Position numbers and translations under genes: made by a program. From assembly GCF_006346325.1 (NCBI RefSeq), contig NZ_VDYR01000001.1:1860001-1924000 (forward strand): DNA of 64,000 bases, in the 5' to 3' direction. This document shows positions 17,208 to 25,261 of the stretch, piece by piece. How positions within the stretch are numbered: position 1 is the first letter of the stretch; each line of letters starts with the position of its first letter. The DNA is from Sphingomonas japonica (lineage in GTDB: Bacteria > Pseudomonadota > Alphaproteobacteria > Sphingomonadales > Sphingomonadaceae). A model generated the notes under the pieces. It had not been told where the DNA came from and did not search any database. It saw nothing but the letters and a program-made list of their open reading frames with translations.

Positions 17208-17773
17208 GAGCTATAGACCTTGTTGACCTGAGAATATGGAAATGCGCCGTCATATTCGCCGGGCACCGGAAGATATTCGCGCTCCTGGGTGATGCCGATC
17301 TCCGACGTGTAGTAGCCGGTGATGACGAGCTGACGGAACTCGTCGAAGAACACCGCTCCCGACGCGATCTTGTCGTCCATCGCCAGCGTCAGCAGCGCGT
17401 CCTGCTGCGCGGGCGTCGCCTTCGCGGCGGAGCGCTTATAATCCGCAAGGCTGCGCGCCTCGATCGCGTCGAGCCCGGCGACGATCGATACGCGATCCTC
17501 GGGCGCCGCCCAGTCGGCAAGCAGCTTTTCGATGAACTCGGGTACCTGCGCCTCGATCGCGCCGGGGGTGTCCGTGGCAGGGATCATGCGGTCGCTCAGC
17601 GCAGTCATCACGGCACGCTGCGTCGGGGTGAACACCGCGACGCTGGGCGGGCCTTCGCTGATCACCGGTATCTTCGCCGCCTGGGCAGCGCCCGCGGCGC
17701 GCGCGATGGGCGCAAACAATCCGGCCCCGAACATCGTCACGATCCCGGCCAGCGCGGTTCTGCGGTCGATCAC
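17204..17773 (-). CDS. Gluconate 2-dehydrogenase subunit 3-family protein (hitch-hiker subunit of the GMC dehydrogenase)
   Basis: A 189-residue small subunit with a Tat signal (MIDRRTALAGIVTMFGAGLF) and the conserved TPTQRAVMTALSDRMIPATDTPGA segment of the gluconate_2-dh3 family. These subunits carry the Tat signal that exports the FAD subunit and stabilise it. Translation starts at GTG 17773, whose GTGA overlaps the stop of the DUF1080 gene. Conserved pairing with the GMC protein at 14671-16347 supports a membrane-facing, cytochrome-linked sugar dehydrogenase. Confidence 0.88.
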   Translation of the reverse strand: MIDRRTALAGIVTMFGAGLFAPIARAAGAAQAAKIPVISEGPPSVAVFTPTQRAVMTALSDRMIPATDTPGAIEAQVPEFIEKLLADWAAPEDRVSIVAGLDAIEARSLADYKRSAAKATPAQQDALLTLAMDDKIASGAVFFDEFRQLVITGYYTSEIGITQEREYLPVPGEYDGAFPYSQVNKVYSS

Positions 17774-18594
17774 TTGGCTACTCCTTCAAGGTCCTGCGCG
17801 ATCGCCGCCGCGGGCAGCGGACGCACCCAGATGTTGCGGAACGACACCGGCGAATCATGATCCTGCAATTGCAGCGGCGCGGCATCGGCATGGGCTTGGT
17901 ACTTCGCGATCTGCCGCCAGGCGGTGGTGCCGAGCATCGCCTGATGATTCTGTACCAGCACCCCGTTGAGGAATGCGGTGACATAGGCAGGGCGCACGAG
18001 CGACCCGTCGGCAGCAAAGCGCGGCCGTTCGAAGACCACATCGTAGCTCTGCCATTCGCCCGGGCGCCGCGACGCGTTGGCGAGCGGGGGTTTCCAGCCA
18101 TAGACCGCACCGACCGTACCGTCGGCATATGTCGGGTTCTGATAGCCGTCGAGGATCTGCAGCTCGTACCGCTCCATGAACCAGATGCCGCTGTTGCCGC
18201 GGTCCTGCGAGCTCTTGGTCGGAGGATTGGGCGAACGGAATTCCAGGTGCAGCTGCACGTCGCCGAAGCTCTGCTTCGAGACCAGATTATTCTCGCCGCC
18301 GCTCGCGGTGCGCGGCGGCGGCGTCATCGCCCCGCCCTCGAGAGTCCACGGCATGGCCTGAGCGGTCCAGGCATCGAGCGACGTTCCGTCGAACAGCACG
18401 ACCGCATCGGACGGCGCGCCGCCGGCCACGGCGGCGGGCGTCACCACCTGCGGATAGGGGCGGTCGGGGTCGTGGACATGGAACGACCCGCCGGGCAGGA
18501 TCGGCGTATCCTTGAACCCCGGCCGGTCCTGCGCGGCGGCGGGCATGATGGCTACCATGCCGACTGCCAGCCCTGCGATCATGCGGACGATCAT
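17770..18594 (-). CDS. Secreted DUF1080 protein (3-keto-disaccharide hydrolase family)
   Basis: A 274-residue protein with a Sec signal peptide (MIVRMIAGLAVGMVAIMPAA, cleavage after AAAQ) and a concanavalin-like DUF1080 domain (VVLFDGTSLDAW at the front; GNSGIWFMERYELQILD and ISFRN-type SFRNIWVRPL at the end). Pfam names this family 3-keto-disaccharide hydrolase. In the periplasm it would cleave the 3-keto-glycosides made by the GMC dehydrogenase. The frame is open upstream to 18816, but the hydrophobic signal places the start at 18594. It follows the TIM-barrel gene by 11 bases. Confidence 0.88.
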   Translation of the reverse strand: MIVRMIAGLAVGMVAIMPAAAQDRPGFKDTPILPGGSFHVHDPDRPYPQVVTPAAVAGGAPSDAVVLFDGTSLDAWTAQAMPWTLEGGAMTPPPRTASGGENNLVSKQSFGDVQLHLEFRSPNPPTKSSQDRGNSGIWFMERYELQILDGYQNPTYADGTVGAVYGWKPPLANASRRPGEWQSYDVVFERPRFAADGSLVRPAYVTAFLNGVLVQNHQAMLGTTAWRQIAKYQAHADAAPLQLQDHDSPVSFRNIWVRPLPAAAIAQDLEGVAK

Positions 18595-18605
18595 TCGCTT
18601 CCTTC

Positions 18606-19517
18606 CTATTGCGCGTCGATGGCGCGATATGCAGCGACCAGTCGGTCCTCGCCGGCGCGGCCGTCGATCGAATTGCCGTGTTCCATGCCGATCACCCCCG
18701 TATAGCGCCGCGCACGCAGCCATTTGACGATGTTGGCATAATTGACCTCGCCGGTGCCCGGCTCGTCGCGACCGGGATTGTCGCCGAACTGGAGATAGGC
18801 GATCTCGCTCCAGCACATGTCGAGCACCGGGATCAGATTCCCCGACTGGATCTGCTCATGATAGAGGTCGGCAAGCACCTTGACCCCTGGGCTGTTCGCA
18901 CCGCGCGCGACCGCGAAGCCCTGCGCGATGCTCTGCATATAGACGCCGGGATGATCGGTGCGGGTGTTGAGCGGCTCCATCACCATCGCCAACCCGTGCG
19001 GCGCGACGATGTCGCCGGCACGGCGCATGACGTCGATCACGCGCGCGGTCTGGACATCGAGCGGCACCTTGGGATCGCGAAAGCCTGTGACGACCGTCAT
19101 GCACTTCGCACCGAGCCGCTTGGCGACATCGACTGAACTGCGGATGTCGGCCAGGAACGCCTCGCGCTCGGCGTCGTCGTTGGCGCCGAGCAGCGGCCGC
19201 GACTGCGCCCATTTCGGCATGCTGGCGACGAACACGCCCATCGTCATGCCGCGATCCGACAGCGCCTTGGCCATCTGCGCCTGCTGCGCCACCGGACGCG
19301 CGCGCGCTTCATTATCCTCCCATGCGGTGAAGCCCTGGTCGGCGGCAAAGGCGATCTGCTCGATCAGCCCGCCGCGGCTCGCGAAGCTGCCTTCGTGCGG
19401 CGCGAAGCCTAGCGAGAAGCGCGCCGCATTCGACTGCGCCGCCCGGCCGGGCGCGAGCCCGGCCGCGAGCGGCGCTACGGCGCCGGCGGCCAGCAGCGTG
19501 CGGCGTGAGATGCTCAT
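18606..19517 (-). CDS. Tat-exported hydroxypyruvate-isomerase-like TIM-barrel protein
   Basis: A 303-residue protein with a Tat signal (MSISRRTLLAAGAVAPLAAG) and an AP_endonuc_2/hydroxypyruvate-isomerase-like barrel (FSLGFAPHEGSF, MVMEPLNTR, LADLYHEQIQSGNL, IAYLQFGDNPGRDEPGTGE, IGMEHGNS). Glutamates in MEPLN and MEHGN and the histidine in DLYHEQ match the metal site of this family. A Tat-exported member is unusual for hydroxypyruvate isomerase proper and fits a role on periplasmic 3-keto sugars instead. It lies 13 bases after the cytochrome gene. Confidence 0.85.
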   Translation of the reverse strand: MSISRRTLLAAGAVAPLAAGLAPGRAAQSNAARFSLGFAPHEGSFASRGGLIEQIAFAADQGFTAWEDNEARARPVAQQAQMAKALSDRGMTMGVFVASMPKWAQSRPLLGANDDAEREAFLADIRSSVDVAKRLGAKCMTVVTGFRDPKVPLDVQTARVIDVMRRAGDIVAPHGLAMVMEPLNTRTDHPGVYMQSIAQGFAVARGANSPGVKVLADLYHEQIQSGNLIPVLDMCWSEIAYLQFGDNPGRDEPGTGEVNYANIVKWLRARRYTGVIGMEHGNSIDGRAGEDRLVAAYRAIDAQ

Positions 19518-19530
19518 GCCGACCGGGCCG

Positions 19531-19911
19531 TCACTTGCCGGCCTGCGCCTTGAGATAGGCGATGATCGCCGCGCGCTTCTTGGCATCCGCCATGCCGATC
19601 GGCATGCGCGTGCCCGGCACCTTCTTTGACGGCGATGCCAGGAACTGGTCGAGCGTCGCCGCGTCCCAGCGCAGCTTCGATGCCTTGAGCGCCGGCGAAT
19701 AATTGAACCCCGGCACTGCCGCGGCCGGCCGTCCGACCACGCCGTACAGATTGGGGCCAACGCCATTCTTTCCGCCCTTGTCGACGGTATGGCAGGCCTT
19801 GCAGGCGGCAAAGGCGGGCGGAGCCGCGGTCTGCGCCGCGATCGGCGGCGCAACGACCAGCAGGCCCAGCGGCGCTGCGGTCCCGAGAATCAGGCACATG
19901 ATACGCTTCAT
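19531..19911 (-). CDS. Periplasmic class I cytochrome c
   Basis: A 126-residue c-type cytochrome with a Sec signal peptide (MKRIMCLILGTAAPLGLLVV), heme motif CKACH near residue 37 and axial methionine in GTRMPIGM. It is the expected electron acceptor of the GMC-type glucoside 3-dehydrogenase in the same operon. The ATG at 19911 overlaps the stop of the upstream Gfo/Idh/MocA gene by four bases; the in-frame ATG at 19941 would lie well inside that gene. Confidence 0.9.
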   Translation of the reverse strand: MKRIMCLILGTAAPLGLLVVAPPIAAQTAAPPAFAACKACHTVDKGGKNGVGPNLYGVVGRPAAAVPGFNYSPALKASKLRWDAATLDQFLASPSKKVPGTRMPIGMADAKKRAAIIAYLKAQAGK

Positions 19912-21056
19912 CCATTCTCTCCGGTTTCGATACTGGACCATTTCTGGTCCGATGCGGCATTGGATACCACTGCTTCGATGAACGCCATCGTACGCAATCC
20001 GTCGCGCAGCCCCGGTGCCCAGCCGGCATCCTCGCCGCGGATCGTCGCGGCGAAGGCGCGGTACAGATTTGCGAAGGCCTCGATATAGCCCGCCGGATGC
20101 CCCGCCGGCGTGCGCAGCAGCCGTGTCGTGCGGGCATCAAGCCCCGGGCCGCCGGCGCGGATCACCTCGACCGGGCGATCGAGCCAGCGCAGGATCAGCG
20201 TGTCGGGCTCCATCTGCGACCATTCGAGGCCGCCGCGCTCGCCATGGATACGCAGCCGCAGTCCATTCTCCTCGCCTGCGGCGACCTGGCTCGCCTTGAG
20301 TGTCCCGCGCGCGCCGCCCTCGAAGCGCAACAGCGCGCTGACGTCGTCGTCGAGGCGGCGGCCGGGAACATGCGCGGTGAGGTCGGCGCACAGCGCATCG
20401 GCGCGCAGCCCGGAGACATGCTCGGCGAGCTGGAAGGCGTGCGTGCCGATGTCGCCCAGGCACCCGCCCTGCCCCGCGCGCGCCGGATCGGTGCGCCATT
20501 CGGCCTGTTTGTCGCCGGCGGCATCGATCGGTTCGCTCAACCAACCCTGCAGATACTCGACCTGCACCAGCCGGATGGCGCCGAGATCGCCGCGCGCCAC
20601 GCGCACCCGCGCCTCCTCGACCAGCGCATAGCCGCTATAGGTGAAGGCGAGCGCGAACTGCCGCCCGCTCGCCTTGGCCGCGGCGGCGATCGCCTGCGCT
20701 TCGGCAAGGTCCATCGCCATCGGCTTTTCGCAGAAGACGTGGATGCCCGCCTCCAGCGCGGCGATCGCCATCGGCGCGTGGAGGTGGTTGGGCGTGACGA
20801 TCGCCAGCGCATCGATCCGCTCGCCCTCGGGCAGCGCGCGCTCGGCGGCCATCATCGCCTCGAGCGAGGCATGGACGCGCTGCGGGTCGAGCCCGAGCGC
20901 GTCGCCGGTGCGCGCATTGCGCCCGGCGTCGGTGCTGAACGCACCCGCCGTCAGCCGCCAGTCGCCGTCGAGCGCCGCGGCCATGCGGTGCACCGCGCCG
21001 ATGAACGCGCCCTCCCCGCCGCCCGCCATGCCGAGCCGAAGCGGTTGCCGGCTCAT
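19908..21056 (-). CDS. Gfo/Idh/MocA-family sugar dehydrogenase
   Basis: A 382-residue NAD(P)-dependent oxidoreductase with a Rossmann domain (LGMAGGGEGAFIGAVHR at the N-terminus; EKPMAMDLAEA, the conserved EKP) and a C-terminal sugar-binding domain (GGCLGDIGTHAFQLAEHV with the catalytic D and H). There is no signal peptide, so it is cytoplasmic. In this operon it may reduce or epimerise imported 3-keto sugars. Start and stop overlap both neighbours by four bases (ATGA), a strong operon signature. Confidence 0.9.
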   Translation of the reverse strand: MSRQPLRLGMAGGGEGAFIGAVHRMAAALDGDWRLTAGAFSTDAGRNARTGDALGLDPQRVHASLEAMMAAERALPEGERIDALAIVTPNHLHAPMAIAALEAGIHVFCEKPMAMDLAEAQAIAAAAKASGRQFALAFTYSGYALVEEARVRVARGDLGAIRLVQVEYLQGWLSEPIDAAGDKQAEWRTDPARAGQGGCLGDIGTHAFQLAEHVSGLRADALCADLTAHVPGRRLDDDVSALLRFEGGARGTLKASQVAAGEENGLRLRIHGERGGLEWSQMEPDTLILRWLDRPVEVIRAGGPGLDARTTRLLRTPAGHPAGYIEAFANLYRAFAATIRGEDAGWAPGLRDGLRTMAFIEAVVSNAASDQKWSSIETGENG

Positions 21057-22126
21057 GCGCTCGTGCCCTTCGCATCCGAAAGCCCCATCAGCGCGCGAAT
21101 CGCCTGGCGATCGATGCCGCTAGCGGCGAAATCGTCGAAGGCGTGATCGGTGACGCGGATGATATGGTCGCGAATGAACGGGGCTCCCTCGCGCGCGCCG
21201 TCCTCGCCGCGCTTGAGCGCGCATTCCCATTCGAGCACCGCCCAGCCGGAATAGCCATATTGCGCCAGCTTGCTGAAGATCGCGCCAAATGCGACGTCGC
21301 CGTCGCCGGTCGAACGGAAGCGCCCGGCGCGCTCGGTCCAGCCCTCATACCCGCCATAGACGCCCGAGCGGCCGGTCGGGTTGAACTCGGCATCCTTGAC
21401 GTGGAAGCACGAGATCCGGTCGTGATAGCGGTCGATGAAATCGAGATAGTCGAGCTGCTGCAGCACCGAATGCGACGGATCGAACAGGATGCGCGCGCGC
21501 GGATGCCCGCCGACCGCTTCGAGGAAGCGCTCCCAGGTCGCGCCGTCGTGAATATCCTCGCCAGGGTGGATTTCGAACGCGCAATCGACGCCGACCTCCT
21601 CGAACACGTCGAGGATCGGGAGCCACCGCCGCGCCAGTTCGGCAAACGCTTCCTCGACCAGCCCGGCCGGGCGCTGCGGCCAGGGATAGACATAGGGCCA
21701 GGCGAGCGCCCCCGAAAAGGTCGCATGCGCCGAAAGCCCCAGCCGGGCGCTGGCGCGCGCGGCAAGCTTGACCTGATCGACCGCCCAGGCTTGGCGCTCG
21801 GCCGGCTTGCCGTGCAGCGCGGCGGGCGCGAAGCCGTCGAACAACGTGTCATAGGCGGGATGGACCGCGACCAATTGCCCTTGAAGATGCGTCGACAGCT
21901 CCGTCGGTTCGATTCCGAACTTCGCAAGGCGCGCGCGCATATCGTCGCAATAATCCTGGCTCTGCGCAGCCTGTTCGAGGTCGATCAGCCGCGGGTCGCA
22001 CGGAATTTGGACGCCGACATAGCCCAGCCCCGCCGCCCATTCGGCGAGGTGGTCGAGCGTGTCGTAGGGCGCGCTATCGCCCATGAACTGCGCCAGGAAG
22101 ATGCCCGGCCCCTTCATCGCGGTCAT
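21053..22126 (-). CDS. Cytoplasmic sugar phosphate isomerase/epimerase-like TIM-barrel protein
   Basis: A 357-residue AP_endonuc_2-type barrel without a signal peptide. Typical metal-site segments are VGVQIPCDPRL, FEIHPGEDIHDG, FDPSHSVLQQLDY, SCFHVKDAEF and VLEWECALKRG. Close in pattern to proteins annotated as sugar phosphate isomerases in 3-keto-sugar and inositol-like catabolism. It lies between the MFS importer and the Gfo/Idh/MocA gene with 4-base overlaps on both sides, so it most likely acts on the imported sugar in the cytoplasm. Start at ATG 22126 in the ATGA overlap; ATG 22117 is an alternative. Confidence 0.88.
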   Translation of the reverse strand: MTAMKGPGIFLAQFMGDSAPYDTLDHLAEWAAGLGYVGVQIPCDPRLIDLEQAAQSQDYCDDMRARLAKFGIEPTELSTHLQGQLVAVHPAYDTLFDGFAPAALHGKPAERQAWAVDQVKLAARASARLGLSAHATFSGALAWPYVYPWPQRPAGLVEEAFAELARRWLPILDVFEEVGVDCAFEIHPGEDIHDGATWERFLEAVGGHPRARILFDPSHSVLQQLDYLDFIDRYHDRISCFHVKDAEFNPTGRSGVYGGYEGWTERAGRFRSTGDGDVAFGAIFSKLAQYGYSGWAVLEWECALKRGEDGAREGAPFIRDHIIRVTDHAFDDFAASGIDRQAIRALMGLSDAKGTSA

Positions 22127-23373
22127 GGCTGCGTCTCCGTCCGGCTGTCGTCGCGAAAGGTCAGCTGGAACAGGATCGCGATCAGCGCCGCGGCGATCGC
22201 GGGATACCACCACATCGCCTGCCAGTCGGCGATCGTCGCCGCCTCCGGCATCTGCGCATAAAGCAGCGCGCCGATCTGCGAACCGACCAGCATTCCGACG
22301 CCATAGGTGAACAATGTCAGCATCCCCTGCGCCTGTGCGTTGACCCCCTTGGGCGTGGCGATCGTGCCGACATAGATTGCGCCGGCGACGAAGAAGAAGT
22401 CGTAGCAGATGCCGTGCAGCGCCACCCCAACATAGATCGCCCACAATCCGGACCCGCCATCGCCGATCGCGAACAGCGCATAGCGCAACGCCCAAGCCGC
22501 CATGCCGACCAGCAGCAACGGCTTCACACCGAAGCGGCGATAGAGCAGCGGCATCGAGAACATGAAGGCGAGTTCGGACATCTGCCCGATCGCCAGCGTC
22601 CCGCCGACGTTGGAGATGCCGGCCGCACCGACATAGGGCGAGGCATAGGCGTAATACATCGCCAGCGGGATCGAGATCAGCGTCGCGCAGACGATGAAGA
22701 TCAGGAACGATCGCTGCCGCATCAGCCCGAATGCCTCGGTGCACAATACCTGACGGATGATGCTTTCGTCGCGCGGGGCATCGGCCTCGACGCTCGGCAG
22801 GGTCAGGCTGTAGAGGCCGAGCGCAACCGACACGACCGCGGCGACGGTGAAGATCTGCGGGCTTGCCGAAAGGCCCGCCCAGCCGATGATCAGTCCGGCG
22901 GCGATCCAGCCAAGCGTGCCGAACGCGCGCACGAACGGAAACCGGTCGACCCGCTCGCCGAAGCTCTTGAGCGCGATGGTGTTGGCGAGCCCGACCGTGG
23001 GCATGTAGAGCATCATGTACGCGAACAGCAGCCATACGAAGGTGGCGCCGCGTTCAGGCGTGATCAGCGACGGCAGCACGAACAGGATCGCGCCGCCGAC
23101 CAGATGCAGGACCACCATCAGCGTCTTGGGACTGAAATAGCGCGCGGCCGCCATGCCGAGCAGGAACGATCCGGCAATCGACGCGATCGGCCCGACCGAA
23201 AAGGCGTTGCCGATCAGCGCCCCGATCCCGACCGTCTGCATGACCAGGCCGAGCGTCACCGTCCACGCGCCCCACACGAAGAACTGCATGAACATCAGCG
23301 CGCTGAGGCGCCCCGTGAGCATTCCCGGCGCCGCCTGCACGGAATTCGGCAGCACATTTCCAGCAGCGACCAT
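22123..23373 (-). CDS. MFS transporter, nucleoside:H+ symporter (NupG-like) family
   Basis: A 416-residue membrane protein with about 12 hydrophobic segments, beginning near residue 22 (LSALMFMQFFVWGAWTVTLG). The N-terminal FMQFFVWGAW and the LGMAAARYFSPK loop are typical of the nucleoside:H+ symporter family, whose members in sugar loci carry sugars or glycosides. First gene of the operon, so it is the presumed importer of the 3-keto-glycoside products. ATG 23373 is taken; ATG 23322 is an in-frame alternative. It is divergent from the LacI gene, with an operator palindrome between them. Confidence 0.88.
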   Translation of the reverse strand: MVAAGNVLPNSVQAAPGMLTGRLSALMFMQFFVWGAWTVTLGLVMQTVGIGALIGNAFSVGPIASIAGSFLLGMAAARYFSPKTLMVVLHLVGGAILFVLPSLITPERGATFVWLLFAYMMLYMPTVGLANTIALKSFGERVDRFPFVRAFGTLGWIAAGLIIGWAGLSASPQIFTVAAVVSVALGLYSLTLPSVEADAPRDESIIRQVLCTEAFGLMRQRSFLIFIVCATLISIPLAMYYAYASPYVGAAGISNVGGTLAIGQMSELAFMFSMPLLYRRFGVKPLLLVGMAAWALRYALFAIGDGGSGLWAIYVGVALHGICYDFFFVAGAIYVGTIATPKGVNAQAQGMLTLFTYGVGMLVGSQIGALLYAQMPEAATIADWQAMWWYPAIAAALIAILFQLTFRDDSRTETQP

Positions 23374-23437
23374 GCGCCTATCCCCTCCGCCTGCAGTTGC
23401 CCTGCACGTGATTTGTCAGACTATGAAGACCCAGCCG

Positions 23438-23457
23438 CGATGTAAAGGATTACATCG
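23438..23457. promoter_or_regulatory. LacI-type operator in the divergent promoter region
   Basis: CGATGTAAAGGATTACATCG is an inverted repeat with perfect 8-bp arms around a 4-base centre. Its core, TGTAA-N4-TTACA, is the shape expected for a LacI-family operator. It lies 64 bases upstream of the MFS start and 43 bases upstream of the LacI start, so it can control both directions. Confidence 0.75.
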
Positions 23458-23500
23458 AAACCTGTCGACTCGATCCGCCGCACGCGACAAGAATAGAGCG

Positions 23501-24511
23501 ATGCCGACGATCATCCAAGTCGCCGCACAGGCGGGCGTGTCGACCGCGACGGTATCGCGAGTGCTCAGCCAGCCCGACCGGGTTGCCTTGCAAACGCGCG
23601 AGCGCGTCATGGCGATCGTCGATGCGCTCGGCTATCGGCCGAATATCGCCGCGCGCAGCCTGCGCACGCTGCGCGCCGGCAAGATCCTGCTGACCGTTCC
23701 CGACATTTCCAACCCGTTCTTCGCCAGCGTGATTCGCGGTGCCGAGGAAGCGGCGCGCGATGCCGGCTACGCGGTGGTGGTCGGCGACACCGCCCATGAT
23801 CCCGACGTCGAGGATCGCTATGCCGAAATGCTGTCGCGCCACGAAGTCGACGGATTGATCTTTCTGGGACACCGCCTGCCGGGCAGTCTCGCGCCGCTGC
23901 TGGCACGCCAGGGGAGTTTCGCGCCGATCGTCAATGGCTGCGAATACAGCCCGGGCATCGGCGTGCCCAGCGTCCACATCGACAATGCCGCCGCCAGCGC
24001 CGATGCCGTCGAGCATCTGGTCGCGCTGGGACACCGCGAGATCGGCGTCATCACCGGCCCCGCGATCAGCCCGATCAGCCGCGATCGCCTTGCAGGTGCG
24101 CGGCGCGCGGCGGCGGGGCACGCGCTCGAGGATCGCCTGCACGTGCGCGTCGGAGATTATTCGGCGCGCTCTGCCTATGATGCGACCGACGAGCTGCTGC
24201 GACACGGAGCGACCGCGATCTTCTGTTTCAACGACGAGATGGCGGTCGGGGCGATGGCGGCGGTCAGCGCGGCGGGACTCGATTGTCCGGGCGATTTGTC
24301 CGTGGTCGGCTTCGACGACCTTCCGCTTGCGCGCTATTTCCATCCCCCGCTGACGACGATCGCCCAGCCCAAGGGCATGATCGGGCGCCGCACCGTCGAG
24401 CTGCTCGTCGCCATTCTGAGCGGGACCGAAAATTCGGTCCGGCAAGTCACGCTGCGCCACGAGCTCGTCGTCCGCGGCAGCACCGGCCCCGCGCGACTGC
24501 GCAAGATCTGA
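23501..24511 (+). CDS. LacI-family transcriptional regulator of the 3-keto-glycoside operon
   Basis: A 336-residue repressor. The N-terminal helix-turn-helix reads IIQVAAQAGVSTATVSRVL with the hinge YRPNIAARSLRT, and the rest is a periplasmic-binding-protein-like sugar-sensing domain (LTVPDISNPFFASVIRGAEE, VVGFDDLPLARYFHPPLTTI). The ATG at 23501 gives the standard LacI N-terminus; the frame stays open upstream but that part is not family-like. It is divergent from the nine-gene operon and next to a perfect operator. The inducer is presumably a 3-keto sugar or glycoside. Confidence 0.93.
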   Translation: MPTIIQVAAQAGVSTATVSRVLSQPDRVALQTRERVMAIVDALGYRPNIAARSLRTLRAGKILLTVPDISNPFFASVIRGAEEAARDAGYAVVVGDTAHDPDVEDRYAEMLSRHEVDGLIFLGHRLPGSLAPLLARQGSFAPIVNGCEYSPGIGVPSVHIDNAAASADAVEHLVALGHREIGVITGPAISPISRDRLAGARRAAAGHALEDRLHVRVGDYSARSAYDATDELLRHGATAIFCFNDEMAVGAMAAVSAAGLDCPGDLSVVGFDDLPLARYFHPPLTTIAQPKGMIGRRTVELLVAILSGTENSVRQVTLRHELVVRGSTGPARLRKI

Positions 24512-24513
24512 AC

Positions 24514-25209
24514 ATGCGCGGCATCGACATCAGTTCGTGGCAGGGATTGCTGGCGACGGTGCTCGGGCTCGCGCTGGTGACGCTGATCGGTGTCGGCATC
24601 CGATTGCTGGTGATGGTCACCATCCAGCAGCGCCGCGAACGCATGAACCGCCAGATCAACGAGCGGCTGCGCACCTTGATGGGGGCGTATCGGACGCTGG
24701 GCGGCTCGTTCACCGGCGATCTTGCGGTCGATCCGTCGCATCTGCGCGATCTTCGCCGCCGCGGCGATGCCGAAGTTGCGCCCGATGCCGGGCTCGACCT
24801 GTCGGCGGCGAGCGGGTCGGACCGCACCCGCCGCATCCGCGACGCGGTCGAGGCGGCCTTGTCCGACATCCTGCTGCTCGGCACCGAGGCGCATGTCCGG
24901 CTCGCCGAAAGCGCGGCGCGCGAACTGGTCGCCGGGCATCCGGTCCATACGCACGAGTTGGTCGTGTCGCTGCGCGATTTCATCCGCGAAGCGCTCGATC
25001 TCGATCCGATCCCGGCCGAGCTCGAAATCCCGATGCAGGGGCCGACGCGGCCGTCGGGGTCGGGCGGGCGCGGTGGCGGTGGCGACAAGGCGGGATCCGG
25101 CCGAGGCGGTGGCGGTGGCGGAGGCGGCGGCGGCATGGGCGGCATGGCCGGCGGCGGGATGGGCATGGGCATGACGGGCACCGCGGACGACCCACAGCGC
25201 CCGACCTGA
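24514..25209 (+). CDS. Unknown single-pass membrane protein with a glycine-rich tail
   Basis: A 231-residue protein I do not recognise. It has one transmembrane helix (about residues 10-35, LLATVLGLALVTLIGVGIRL), a charged helical region (QQRRERMNRQINERLRTLM), a middle domain with ELVAGHPVHTHELVVSLRDF, and from about residue 180 a low-complexity tail of glycine and methionine runs. It begins 2 bases after the LacI stop codon, so it may be co-transcribed. No enzyme motif is visible. Confidence 0.75.
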   Translation: MRGIDISSWQGLLATVLGLALVTLIGVGIRLLVMVTIQQRRERMNRQINERLRTLMGAYRTLGGSFTGDLAVDPSHLRDLRRRGDAEVAPDAGLDLSAASGSDRTRRIRDAVEAALSDILLLGTEAHVRLAESAARELVAGHPVHTHELVVSLRDFIREALDLDPIPAELEIPMQGPTRPSGSGGRGGGGDKAGSGRGGGGGGGGGGMGGMAGGGMGMGMTGTADDPQRPT

Positions 25210-25261
25210 CCGCGCGCATCGGGGCTGGCAGATCGCGGTGCGGCCAACTAGGGCTGGTGCG

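Noticed and set aside
19085..19105. GTGACGACCGTCAT inside the TIM-barrel gene
   Set aside because: It lies within coding sequence (codons for MTVVT) and has no promoter context, so it is probably chance.
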